Below are positions 16,510 through 23,875 of a stretch of DNA of 41,020 nucleotides, piece after piece. A model generated the notes under the pieces. It did not search any database. It saw only the letters and a list, made by a program, of their open reading frames with translations, and was not told where the DNA came from. Both the position numbers and the translations under genes were made by a program. The DNA is from Nostoc sp. GT001 (GTDB lineage: Bacteria > Cyanobacteriota > Cyanobacteriia > Cyanobacteriales > Nostocaceae). Positions within the stretch are counted from its first letter, which is position 1. Each line of letters begins with the position of its first letter. The stretch covers positions 1-41,020 of the forward strand of contig NZ_JAUDRJ010000003.1 of assembly GCF_030382115.1 (NCBI RefSeq). Direction: 5' to 3'.

Positions 16510-17358
16510 TCAGGCACCTGCTATTTTTCTATATATTTTCTCACCCTTGATTAACTCTTCATAGTACGGCTCGTAAGAGGTAAATCTGATAGATTCTTGT
16601 TTTCCTAAACCCAAAATGCCAAAGGTGCAAAGGCTATTATAAAAAAGTTCGTGTACTCGCTTCTGAAGTACCTGATTAAAATATATGAGGACATTACGAC
16701 AAAGAATCACATTAAACTCATTAAAAGAACTATCAGTTGCTAAATTATGCTGGGCAAAAACAATATTTTCTCTTAGAGATGAGCGGAAAATAGCATTGTC
16801 ATAAGCTGCTGTATAATATTCTGAGAAAGATTTCTTGCCACCTGCTTTCAGATAAAGGTGAGTATATTCCTGCATCATTTTTAGCGAGAAAATCCCACTT
16901 TTGGCATTTTGTAATACCTTCTCGTTCGTATCAGTGGCATATATGCGACAACGGTGATAAAGTCCTTCTTCTTGCAATAAAATTGCCATTGAATATACTT
17001 CTTCACCAGTTGAACATCCAGCGTGCCAGATGCGAATAAATGGATAGGTTTGTAAGAAAGGAATAACCTGATTTCTGAAGGTGTTATAAAAGCTGGGATC
17101 GCGAAACATTGATGTTACATTCACCGTCAGAGCCAGCAAAAATCTTTCTAAATAGGCGCGGTTGTGGAGTAAACGCTCTTGCAATGCAGAAACATTTGCT
17201 ACACCTTCTAATTGCATAAAGCCCTGAATACGGCGCTTGAGCGAGGAAAGAGCATAATTGCGAAAGTCATAACCGTAGTATTGATACACACCTTCCAAGA
17301 GCAAGTGTATTTCTATGTCCTCCAATATTGGTTTGGGTAGAGGCATAATATTCATCAT
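16510..17358 (-). CDS. cheR: CheR-type protein-glutamate O-methyltransferase
   Basis: This protein of about 280 residues has the CheR layout: an N-terminal helical domain (YQYYGYDFRNYALSSLKRRI) and a SAM-binding domain with IWHAGCSTGEEVYSMAI, the ATDTNEKVLQNAKSGIF segment, and NVILCRNVLIYF. CheR methylates glutamates on chemoreceptors with S-adenosylmethionine. No other chemotaxis gene is nearby, so it may act with receptors encoded elsewhere or in another signalling system. The start is uncertain: ATGs at 17358, 17355 and 17346 lie next to a 7-bp repeat array that also forms the leader. The companion gene lies 28 bp upstream on the same strand, probably in one operon. Confidence 0.9.
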   Translation of the reverse strand: MMNIMPLPKPILEDIEIHLLLEGVYQYYGYDFRNYALSSLKRRIQGFMQLEGVANVSALQERLLHNRAYLERFLLALTVNVTSMFRDPSFYNTFRNQVIPFLQTYPFIRIWHAGCSTGEEVYSMAILLQEEGLYHRCRIYATDTNEKVLQNAKSGIFSLKMMQEYTHLYLKAGGKKSFSEYYTAAYDNAIFRSSLRENIVFAQHNLATDSSFNEFNVILCRNVLIYFNQVLQKRVHELFYNSLCTFGILGLGKQESIRFTSYEPYYEELIKGEKIYRKIAGA

Positions 17359-17377
17359 TCATAATTCATCATTCATC
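17351..17377. repeat. 7-bp repeat array (ATTCATC units) at the cheR start
   Basis: Four tandem ATTCATC/ATTCATA units cover the cheR leader and its first start codons. On the coding strand the units supply repeated ATG triplets, which makes the start ambiguous. Confidence 0.6.
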
Positions 17378-17386
17378 AGTTTCAGT

Positions 17387-17917
17387 TTACCAAGTGGCCC
17401 TTACTACTAAAACAGCGATCGCAATTATTGAAATTCCAGCTAGCCATCTTACCTGAGAGCGCAGATTTTTAATCTCTTGGCTCAGACTTTCTCTTTGTGG
17501 TATGGAATATGGTTCCAGTTGTACAACTTCAATAGCTACTTGTTCGGGTGTCTTTTGGGGATTTTCAAAAGAGACTTGCGTGTGTAGCCAATTAGTAATC
17601 AGTTGGGGACAGTTCTTTTTAAACCAATTTAAAGCTAAGGTTCTAAAAACTGGTTTAGACATTCGGGCAATTAATTTCATCACCCTGTTTAAGGGTTTCA
17701 GGCGAAGCTTTTGATTAATCAAATTAACTGAACCAACATCATAAAGACAATCCAAAATTAATTTTACAGTGGCTTCTTCACTGTTAATCAAGTTTTGCAA
17801 TAAAAGCAGAACATCACGCATACGCTCTGCTTCCATATACTTTTCTGCCAAGTTTTCTGGAGGACTTACTGAAGGATTTACAGTTGGATTTAGAGTGTTT
17901 TGTCTTACTATCGTCAT
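17387..17917 (-). CDS. Unknown protein with C-terminal membrane anchor, upstream of cheR
   Basis: This 176-residue protein is not a family I can name. Residues about 20-110 are mostly helical and basic (LLLLQNLINSEEATVKLILDCLYDVG, then LKPLNRVMKLIARMSKPVFR); a linker with QLEPYSIPQRESLSQEIKNL follows, and the end is a single membrane segment (WLAGISIIAIAVLVVRATW). That predicts a tail-anchored protein facing the cytoplasm. It ends 28 bp before cheR on the same strand, so it may be co-expressed with the methyltransferase and could tether a signalling partner to the membrane; that role is inference. Confidence 0.75.
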   Translation of the reverse strand: MTIVRQNTLNPTVNPSVSPPENLAEKYMEAERMRDVLLLLQNLINSEEATVKLILDCLYDVGSVNLINQKLRLKPLNRVMKLIARMSKPVFRTLALNWFKKNCPQLITNWLHTQVSFENPQKTPEQVAIEVVQLEPYSIPQRESLSQEIKNLRSQVRWLAGISIIAIAVLVVRATW

Positions 17918-18101
17918 ATTGGTAACATAGCAGCCATAATAATGTCAGTACACCTATCTATCGAGAGAAAGATTTTTTATCTAGAGAGAGAACCTAAAAG
18001 CCAAAATTTATTCCTGAGAAACATGACTATATCGTGTTTATAAAAAATCTATTTGTCTAGGTTTGATAAATTTTTTATCTGCTTCTGGATCAATAAAATT
18101 T

Positions 18102-18668
18102 TTATTTAGATGCTAACACCTCAATTTGCAAAATTACCCGTTCTAATTCCTCAATGATTACAGTGCTTTCAATCTTTTTAAAAGCCTCTAAAAGCGCCCG
18201 ATAATACCAAAGAGTACCTTCTTTACGCCCATGAAAACGTTCCCAAAGTGATTCGCCCAAAATGCGATAATCTTTGAGAATAGACTGGGCGTTGTAAAGT
18301 TTATCCGCTGATGACACAAGCAGAACTGATGGGGAAGCAGTAGCAATATGAGCAATGTATGCCTCCTTACGCTGTCGCCAAGGGGGTTTTGGAGTTGTAT
18401 CAGCGTCAGTACAACCATCTACAATTGCCGTTACATTGTCACCAAAGCGACGACGAATTTCTTCTCGTGTTGCAGCGCCACCTTGGTCTTCGATCGCATC
18501 GTGTAAGAGAGCTGCGATCGCTTCATCCTCATTTGCCCCGTATTCTAAAGCAATACTGGTGACACCTAATAAATGGGCAACATAAGGGATGCCTGAACCT
18601 TTACGAACTTGGTTAGCGTGTAGTTGGGTGGCGTAGGTAAGGGCTGCCGTAAAACGTTCTGAGAGCAT
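18102..18668 (-). CDS. HD-domain phosphohydrolase, MESH1/SpoT-hydrolase-like
   Basis: This 188-residue protein has the SpoT/MESH1 HD fold: RKGSGIPYVAHLLGVTSIA with the first metal histidine, ALLHDAIEDQGG with the HD pair (His56-Asp57) followed by the catalytic Glu-Asp, and SSADKLYNAQSIL with the distal aspartate. Relatives hydrolyse (p)ppGpp or NADPH in a manganese-dependent manner. There is no synthetase, TGS or ACT domain, so it is a stand-alone small hydrolase. It is transcribed alone; the next minus-strand gene starts almost 200 bp downstream. Confidence 0.88.
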   Translation of the reverse strand: MLSERFTAALTYATQLHANQVRKGSGIPYVAHLLGVTSIALEYGANEDEAIAALLHDAIEDQGGAATREEIRRRFGDNVTAIVDGCTDADTTPKPPWRQRKEAYIAHIATASPSVLLVSSADKLYNAQSILKDYRILGESLWERFHGRKEGTLWYYRALLEAFKKIESTVIIEELERVILQIEVLASK

Positions 18669-19119
18669 TGTATAAAAAAATTCCAGCAGTCAGAAGAACT
18701 TAACCGAAATATTGGGTTTGTGTCAATTTTATAACAAATCGCTCCAAGTGCAGAGGTAATAAAGGATAAAAATAGTACAAAGGGAAAATTGAAGTTTGAA
18801 ATTAGATAGATAACATTTAAATCTATATTCCATCGCCAGATAGATAAAACTCTGCTGTTAGTTTATTAGATTTACTCAAAGATGCGCTTTTCAAACTAGG
18901 ACTAAAAGTTAACTTACATAATGTTCAGACAATCCTGGATTAGAAAAACAAATTTTCGATGATCAGGTGATGGAAAAGTAGCGCTAAATTCCAGCAGAAA
19001 ATTAGTCAAGTCAACCCACTAAAACTAGAAGTAGGCAAACTATCCTACAAGCTGAAGCTAATGTTAAAAAAATTTCTTCAGCCGAAAAATGTAAAGTTCA
19101 TAAATTCAGGATACTAATA
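18669..19119. other. Intergenic, no feature seen
   Basis: These 451 bp between divergent genes are AT-rich. I find no ORF, stem or repeat that stands out. AGGA lies 9 nt before the plus-strand gene's ATG. Confidence 0.4.
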
Positions 19120-19671
19120 ATGGAAACTACAGAAACAACACAAACAGGTTCAACACCTTTTCCAAATATTCCACCAGTTATTGAAAGTAACGATAGTGAG
19201 TATCGTGATACTGGTGTACCCAGTACAGTTGCGATCGCCGGACATCCCCTACACCCCTTGAGTGTGATCTTTCCCATAGCATTTTTAGCTGCTGCTTTGG
19301 GAAGTGACATTGGTTATTGGTTAACTGGCGATTTCTTTTGGGCTAGGGCTTCGCTATGGTTAATCGGACTTGGATTAGGTGGAGGCATCCTTGCATCTGC
19401 GATCGGTCTTAGCGACTTTGTGAAAATTGAACGCGTCCGCAAGCGCACCGCTGGTTGGACACATCTAATACTTAACGTTTCTATACTAGTTTTATCACTC
19501 GTCAACTTTCTCCTACGTTTGGGTGACGCTGAATCCCGAATCTTACCTTGGGGACTGTTAATCTCGCTTGTTGTCGGTACGCTAACCAGTGCTTCTGGTT
19601 GGTTTGGTGCTGAACTCTCCTATCGCCACAAAATTGGTGTAGTGGGTGGAGGTAGCAGAAGATACCCTTAA
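19120..19671 (+). CDS. DUF2231 membrane protein
   Basis: This 183-residue protein carries the DUF2231 signature GHPLHPLSVIFPIAFL near residues 41-56, followed by about four membrane segments (SVIFPIAFLAAALGSDIGYW, SLWLIGLGLGGGILASAIGL, HLILNVSILVLSLVNFLL, LPWGLLISLVVGTLTSASG). The N-terminal 40 residues are polar and probably cytoplasmic. The paired histidines in GHPLHP suggest haem or metal binding, as proposed for related small membrane proteins, but the role is unknown. The gene stands alone between two long non-coding stretches. Confidence 0.85.
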   Translation: METTETTQTGSTPFPNIPPVIESNDSEYRDTGVPSTVAIAGHPLHPLSVIFPIAFLAAALGSDIGYWLTGDFFWARASLWLIGLGLGGGILASAIGLSDFVKIERVRKRTAGWTHLILNVSILVLSLVNFLLRLGDAESRILPWGLLISLVVGTLTSASGWFGAELSYRHKIGVVGGGSRRYP

Positions 19672-20151
19672 AGGAGGCAGAAGATAGAAAAAACGCAGCA
19701 ATTAACAAGATAGTTACTTGGAGCTAGAAACCCAGTGACAGATTATTATTTACAGCTTCCGCTAAGAATATTTAGCAGTTATCGTTTGTATTTGATACAG
19801 TTTTGATACATCTTGTGGGGTGGATATAAGTCCGAGCTAAGGTTTTAAAAAATCCAAATCCGGGAAGATATTTCCCTTACCCAGCAAGGCTTTTAAACCC
19901 ATCTCACAAGAAAAAATATTGCTTATTTAATTAATAACTGTATACTTTATCTATGTAGTAAAAAGAATACATCCTGTTAAATACCAACTATTTATATACA
20001 CAAACTTTTAAAAATTGCAATTATACAAAAGGGTGAAATTGCAATATTAAATTTCATACTAAATTAAGTTTAGAAAAGTGCGCGATCGCTAATTTTCAGA
20101 CTTTAAAGTGTTTTAATAAAGTTATTACCGAAAGTCTAGAGAAGCAAAAAC
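19672..20151. other. Long intergenic region with a candidate structured RNA
   Basis: No protein gene is supported. The structure at 19811-19911 is described separately. The rest is AT-rich; a HIP1-type GCGATCGC lies at about 20081, and AGAGAAG precedes the downstream start. Confidence 0.5.
19811..19911 (+). ncRNA. Candidate structured RNA (unknown class)
   Basis: Bases 19811-19823 pair with 19899-19911 as 13 consecutive pairs, two of them G-U on the plus strand; these would be A-C mismatches on the minus strand, so a plus-strand RNA is favoured. Inside, GGGAA-GATAT-TTCCC (19862-19876) forms a second hairpin. It lies about 240 nt before the arginine-rich repeat gene, so it could belong to its leader or be independent. 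No known riboswitch core is recognised. Confidence 0.4.
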
Positions 20152-20565
20152 ATGGAAGGTTTCAGGAAACTATCCTCAATAGCAGTTTTGCTATTTGCCT
20201 TTGTGTCTCCGCCCTCATTAGCTGAAGCGAAAGATATTTCTCTAAGTAATACTCTGAATGAACAGAGCGTTGCGCCAGATACTAACCTGGTTGGAAATAA
20301 AACCGGAGAGCTTTTGATTGCTCAACGGCGGTCAGGACGATACCAGAGAATCCGACGACGGCAGATAATCCGACGACGGCAGCCCTACGGACGATACCAG
20401 AGAATCCAACGACGGCAGCCTTATAGACGATACCAGATTATCGAACGACGGCAGCCTTATGGACAACGCCAGATTATCGAACGACGGCAGCCTTATGGAC
20501 AACGCCAGATTATCGAACGACGGCAGCCTTATGGACAACGCCAGATTATCCGCCGACGCTATTAG
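20152..20565 (+). CDS. Secreted arginine-rich tandem-repeat protein
   Basis: This 137-residue protein has a signal peptide (about 1-26, ending LAEA) followed by a short Asn/Ser/Thr-rich spacer. From residue about 61 to the end it is a tandem array of 12-residue units close to RQIIERRQPYGQ, giving roughly one third arginine. The DNA carries three identical 36-bp units (20434-20541), with diverged ones before them. I know no enzyme of this form. A strongly basic exported repeat protein could bind polysaccharide, nucleic acid or acidic envelope components; that is inference. The array makes length variation between strains likely. AGAGAAG upstream supports the ATG at 20152. Confidence 0.75.
   Translation: MEGFRKLSSIAVLLFAFVSPPSLAEAKDISLSNTLNEQSVAPDTNLVGNKTGELLIAQRRSGRYQRIRRRQIIRRRQPYGRYQRIQRRQPYRRYQIIERRQPYGQRQIIERRQPYGQRQIIERRQPYGQRQIIRRRY
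20434..20541 (+). repeat. Three perfect 36-bp tandem repeats in a coding sequence
   Basis: Copies run 20434-20469, 20470-20505 and 20506-20541 without a mismatch, and a partial copy follows. Earlier units (20341-20433) differ in length and sequence, so the perfect copies are the youngest. Confidence 0.9.
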
Positions 20566-20885
20566 AGATAGGAGTGAAAACTACGTAGTCATAATACCCT
20601 TCTATTAATGGAAAGGCTGCGTGTAGCTTGCTTCCAGAAAGTGCTAGGGGAAGCCTCCAGCTACATAAATTTTGCATACTAAGGATTTTGGATAAGGCAG
20701 ATAATTAGTTTCTAGAGATGTCTATTGAGGAATGGTGATACAAATAAGCCAATTGTTAATAGGAATCTGATGAAAAAGAATGTAGAGATGCAGCACTATT
20801 AAATTTCTACAAGGGTTTTGAATAACACATATTTAATTTCACCAGATGTCTAATGGTTAGTGCTTGTTCTATTAATCACTAACCA
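20566..20885. other. Intergenic, contains a decayed dispersed repeat
   Basis: No gene is supported in these 320 bp. GGCTGCGTGTAGCTTGCTTC near 20619 is an antisense, decayed copy of the GAAGCAAGCTACGCGCAGCG repeat found at several other sites in the window. Confidence 0.4.
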
Positions 20886-21143
20886 TTACCCCTCTTCTGT
20901 CAGTTTCCGGGATAGAGTAGGATTTTTTATTATTTCTTGGAGTAATCTAAACTTAGATACTGTTTGATTTTTTCCAAATTTAGATAAACTAAAATTGTTT
21001 ATTGTTCGTGCCATAACAGAATTTGCAGGTGGCATGTAAAATTTTATCTCACAGCCTAGTTCTTCATAAGATTTTTTACTCAAACGTAGCAGATGGTGCG
21101 GTGGGTGATTTAATATATCAAACCAGTCTGATTCAACAGACAA
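20886..21143 (-). pseudogene. C-terminal remnant of a SAM-dependent methyltransferase
   Basis: The 85-residue frame contains WFDILNHPPHHLLRLSKKSY followed by EELGCEIKFYMPPANSVMAR. The PPHH-L-R-x-S-K block before a GCE/GFE strand is typical of the last third of methyltransferases of the Methyltransf_23 type. The SAM-binding first half is missing: upstream DNA in this orientation has no matching continuation. It is therefore a truncated remnant, with a chance ATG at its start. Confidence 0.6.
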
Positions 21144-21189
21144 CTTCTAACCGTGGGTTGTTTAATAATATTGACCTCAAGAATTATGA

Positions 21190-21540
21190 TCGGTTCATGA
21201 ATTCAAAGAGGGTGTTATCAAAAGTTCTTCTAGCGAATCTGTTCAGCAAGACCTAGCTGATGGGGTAACTTCCGAAGTTCATACCGACTCGAAATCTAGC
21301 CATCAGCAGGAAAGTAAAACACAATCAGAAACTTTAGTACCCTTGAGTCCCGCAGCAATCAAGCGGGTAAAAGAGGGTGTAACTGCGGCTGGCGATGTCT
21401 ACGATGGTCACTGAGCGCAGCCGTTCGCGCAGCGTCTCGTAGAGAAGTGCGGGCTATGCCTACGCGCTGTTCGCCAAATTCTCGAAAAAACTCTCAATCG
21501 ACTGGAAACTATAAGTCAAGGAAAGAGATTATTGTTCTAA
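21190..21540 (+). pseudogene. Gene remnant carrying an in-frame dispersed repeat with a stop
   Basis: From 21190 the frame is open for 74 codons with protein-like content (a Ser/Gln/Glu-rich stretch, then LVPLSPAAIKRVKEGVTAAG). It stops at TGA 21412, then continues in the same frame to TAA 21538 with a helical tail (AVRQILEKTLNRLETISQGK). The interruption between about 21408 and 21465 is a dispersed repeat (CTGAGCGCAG, AGCGTCTCGTAGAGAAG). No start codon exists at the 5' end, so the piece is truncated as well. I do not recognise the parent protein. Confidence 0.55.
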
Positions 21541-21825
21541 AAAGTTTGTAACTTTGAAATTTGATGTTCCCTCCCAACAGTGGTTTAAAAATGCGTTTAC
21601 CTGGGCATCTGCTGCATCAACCGATTCCCTAGATGCATTAAATTGCACTGCTGTCACAATGTATTCAAAGATAATCACAAATTGCTTTTGGGGTGAAATT
21701 CTTTCGACTACAATTGTTTCACCTATCTTCGGAATTTGAGGCAGATTTACCACAAACGTCTCAATTTTCGGTTTATCTAATGGATTTTTGAAATTGAAGT
21801 ATTTACAGTAAACAATAATTTTCAC
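21529..21825 (-). CDS. Small protein of unknown function
   Basis: This 98-residue frame looks coding: it opens with MKIIVYCKYFNFKNP and contains alternating strand-like stretches (ETFVVNLPQIPKIGETIVVE, FVIIFEYIVTAVQF) and a helix (SRESVDAADAQVNAFLNHCW). No signal or membrane segment is evident. I cannot assign a family. On the minus strand TATAAT lies about 20 bp upstream of the ATG, possibly its -10 box. Its last codons overlap the end of the converging gene remnant by 12 bp. Confidence 0.55.
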   Translation of the reverse strand: MKIIVYCKYFNFKNPLDKPKIETFVVNLPQIPKIGETIVVERISPQKQFVIIFEYIVTAVQFNASRESVDAADAQVNAFLNHCWEGTSNFKVTNFLEQ

Positions 21826-21904
21826 TTAGGCAACTACCAATAACATTATAGATAATCAAAATTATCCTTAAATTCAAAAATTGTCAGCCCCGATGAAATC
21901 TGAT

Positions 21905-22146
21905 GAGTGTTAATTACAAATTACGTTAGCGTAGCGGTAGCGAGTATTCGTACTCTTACAGAGAAGCAAGCTACGCTTTTAGCGTCTCGTAGAGAGCGTC
22001 ATTACGAATTACGAACTTGTACTGAGTTTCGACTGCGCTCAACTACCGCGTAGCCGTTGGCGTGGTAACAGAGCGTAGTCGTTCGCGGAGCGTCTCGTAG
22101 AGAAGTGCAGCCTCTCGTAGAGAAGTATTACGAATTACGAATTAGT
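21905..22146. repeat. Cluster of dispersed palindromic repeats
   Basis: At least three copies of the AGCGTCTCGTAGAGA core (near 21979, 22090 and, truncated, 22113) are interleaved with GAGAAGCAAGCTACGC and GCGTAGCGGTAGCG motifs. The cluster is flanked by ATTACGAATTACGAA units of 7 bp. No gene is present. Confidence 0.75.
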
Positions 22147-22147
22147 A

Positions 22148-23788
22148 TTATTTCCCCTGCCATAGCTGCCGCAATGACTGAAAAATTCTTACAAATCTCT
22201 CTTCTAGCCAGACCATAACATAATCAAGCCATTCCAGAAGTTGCTCTAAGGGGTGCTTTTCATAGCCAGCTGAAGTTGCTGTGGTTTCTATCCAGTCTGG
22301 CTGCGCCTCAACTTGACTGCTTTGGTGAAACTGATGTTGCAAAATTTCCCCTTTACGACTCTCACTTTTAGTTTGGGAAATGCGGGTTTGAGTTTGTTTT
22401 ACAGAGGCGACTTTTCCAGATGTTTTTCGACTTGAGGTAAGATTACGACTTGGTTGTTTTCTTTGTACCAAACCAGATCCGACTTTAGGTTGTTTTACAC
22501 TCAAATTCTTTTGTGGAAAATGCCCTATTGATAAACTTGGGGCTAAAGCAGGATTTATTCCCCCAGAAAGTGTAACTGGCTTTTCAGCAACGGTTTCGCT
22601 GTCACCAAATAAATCATTCCACGTTAGCCAAGGATCGTTTGTTAAATCCTGATTCTCTATCAGAGGGCTTTTGGACAAAGCTTTTCTAAGGCGTGATGGA
22701 AATAGTTTACCTGGCAATCTCACATTACTGGTTGTTGTCTCAAGTGTTTTTCTATTACCAACACCAAAAAAGTAATTAAGCGCCGCCTCAATCAAAGCCT
22801 GAAAATCCTGTGAATGAGTTTCTAAACCATCAGCATTAGGCGCAATTTCTCCTTTGGCAGCTAATTGCTCTTTGCCATAAAGAAATATGTTTAACTGAGT
22901 TTGGGCAACTTGGATAACTTCCTGGCTACGTTCTTGCACTGGGAGTAAAGCATTCGATTCCAACTTAGCAATGGCTATATCTAGAAATGCTAATAATCTA
23001 TCTGTATTAAGTAAATCTTTTGGTATACCCTCCGCTAAAACTGGAATTTTAGCTGGGTTTACGTCAGTGAGTTTTGCTAATAATCGGTCAATTTGTGGTA
23101 ATAGCTGCGTTTCTTTTTTAGCTACAATCAAACGCCAATACTGCCAGTAATTAGCAACTTCGTTAATAATTCGGTCTTCTAATTTTACCTGTTGTTCAGG
23201 TGTTAAAATATCTAGAATTTCATTGTCGGCAGTAACAAGTACTAAATTTCGATTCATCAAATTTGTGGCAATTCCTCGCACTATTGGAAAACGCTGTTGA
23301 AGGGCATTGTCTAATTGTGAAGGGTTGAGACTGATAGCTTGATTAGCCGTAATATTTGATGATTGAGTAAGATTAGAGTTCTTTTCAAGCAATTTCAGCC
23401 GAAAAACTCCCAATAAAGCCAAGGGATTGAAATGTTTAGATGCTTTCGTAGAAGTGGAAGCGGGTTCATCTGATGACAGATACTTGACTGCCTCTAGTAC
23501 ATTTTGAATCGGACTATCAGCATTGGGTAGAGTTTCAGGCTGGAAATCGGTATCATTTGGTTGTAACTTTAATCTAGTTTGTGGTTCTTTAGTATGTAGC
23601 GTTTTCCCAGATGATTCAGATGACTGAAACAGTAGATACACTGGGTAAAGTAGTACCTCGACACCCCACTTAGTGGCGACTTGCAAATGCCGAAAGGTAT
23701 GTTCCCACTGTTGTGTCACCCGCCGAGATTGCTGGTGGACAAAGTTAAATAGTCTGCTTTGATAACGACCAGAGGAACCAGAAGACAT
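22148..23788 (-). CDS. Large protein of unknown function
   Basis: I cannot name the family of this 546-residue protein. It has no signal peptide. A basic, aromatic N-terminus (residues about 5-55, with WGVEVLLYPVYLLFQ) could lie against a membrane. Two predicted helical regions (about 165-330) contain QRFPIVRGIATNLMNRNLVL and a lysine/glutamate-rich segment. Residues about 400-500 are a disordered, basic Ser/Lys/Gln linker, and the C-terminus (HPLEQLLEWLDYVMVWLEER) is an amphipathic aromatic helix. This layout suggests a peripheral membrane or scaffold protein. It is divergent from the alpha-mannosidase gene, 87 bp apart. Confidence 0.8.
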   Translation of the reverse strand: MSSGSSGRYQSRLFNFVHQQSRRVTQQWEHTFRHLQVATKWGVEVLLYPVYLLFQSSESSGKTLHTKEPQTRLKLQPNDTDFQPETLPNADSPIQNVLEAVKYLSSDEPASTSTKASKHFNPLALLGVFRLKLLEKNSNLTQSSNITANQAISLNPSQLDNALQQRFPIVRGIATNLMNRNLVLVTADNEILDILTPEQQVKLEDRIINEVANYWQYWRLIVAKKETQLLPQIDRLLAKLTDVNPAKIPVLAEGIPKDLLNTDRLLAFLDIAIAKLESNALLPVQERSQEVIQVAQTQLNIFLYGKEQLAAKGEIAPNADGLETHSQDFQALIEAALNYFFGVGNRKTLETTTSNVRLPGKLFPSRLRKALSKSPLIENQDLTNDPWLTWNDLFGDSETVAEKPVTLSGGINPALAPSLSIGHFPQKNLSVKQPKVGSGLVQRKQPSRNLTSSRKTSGKVASVKQTQTRISQTKSESRKGEILQHQFHQSSQVEAQPDWIETTATSAGYEKHPLEQLLEWLDYVMVWLEERFVRIFQSLRQLWQGK

Positions 23789-23875
23789 AGTAGTAATTTT
23801 TTAGTTCAAGTCTTGTTAAGTTGTGAGACTCGCGCCAAACAATAAAAACGACCAACACCCCATCTTAGCGAATAT

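Noticed and set aside
19811..19911. Known riboswitch, 6S RNA or tmRNA
   Set aside because: The stem is real but none of the conserved cores of these classes could be read, so it is reported only as unknown.
20332..20538. Minus-strand 68-residue frame with SIRLPSFDNLA repeats
   Set aside because: It is the mirror of the 36-bp array in the signal-peptide gene on the plus strand; repeat unit length divisible by three keeps every frame open.
20341..20564. CRISPR-like regular repeats
   Set aside because: The 36-bp units are directly adjacent with no spacers and encode 12-residue protein units.
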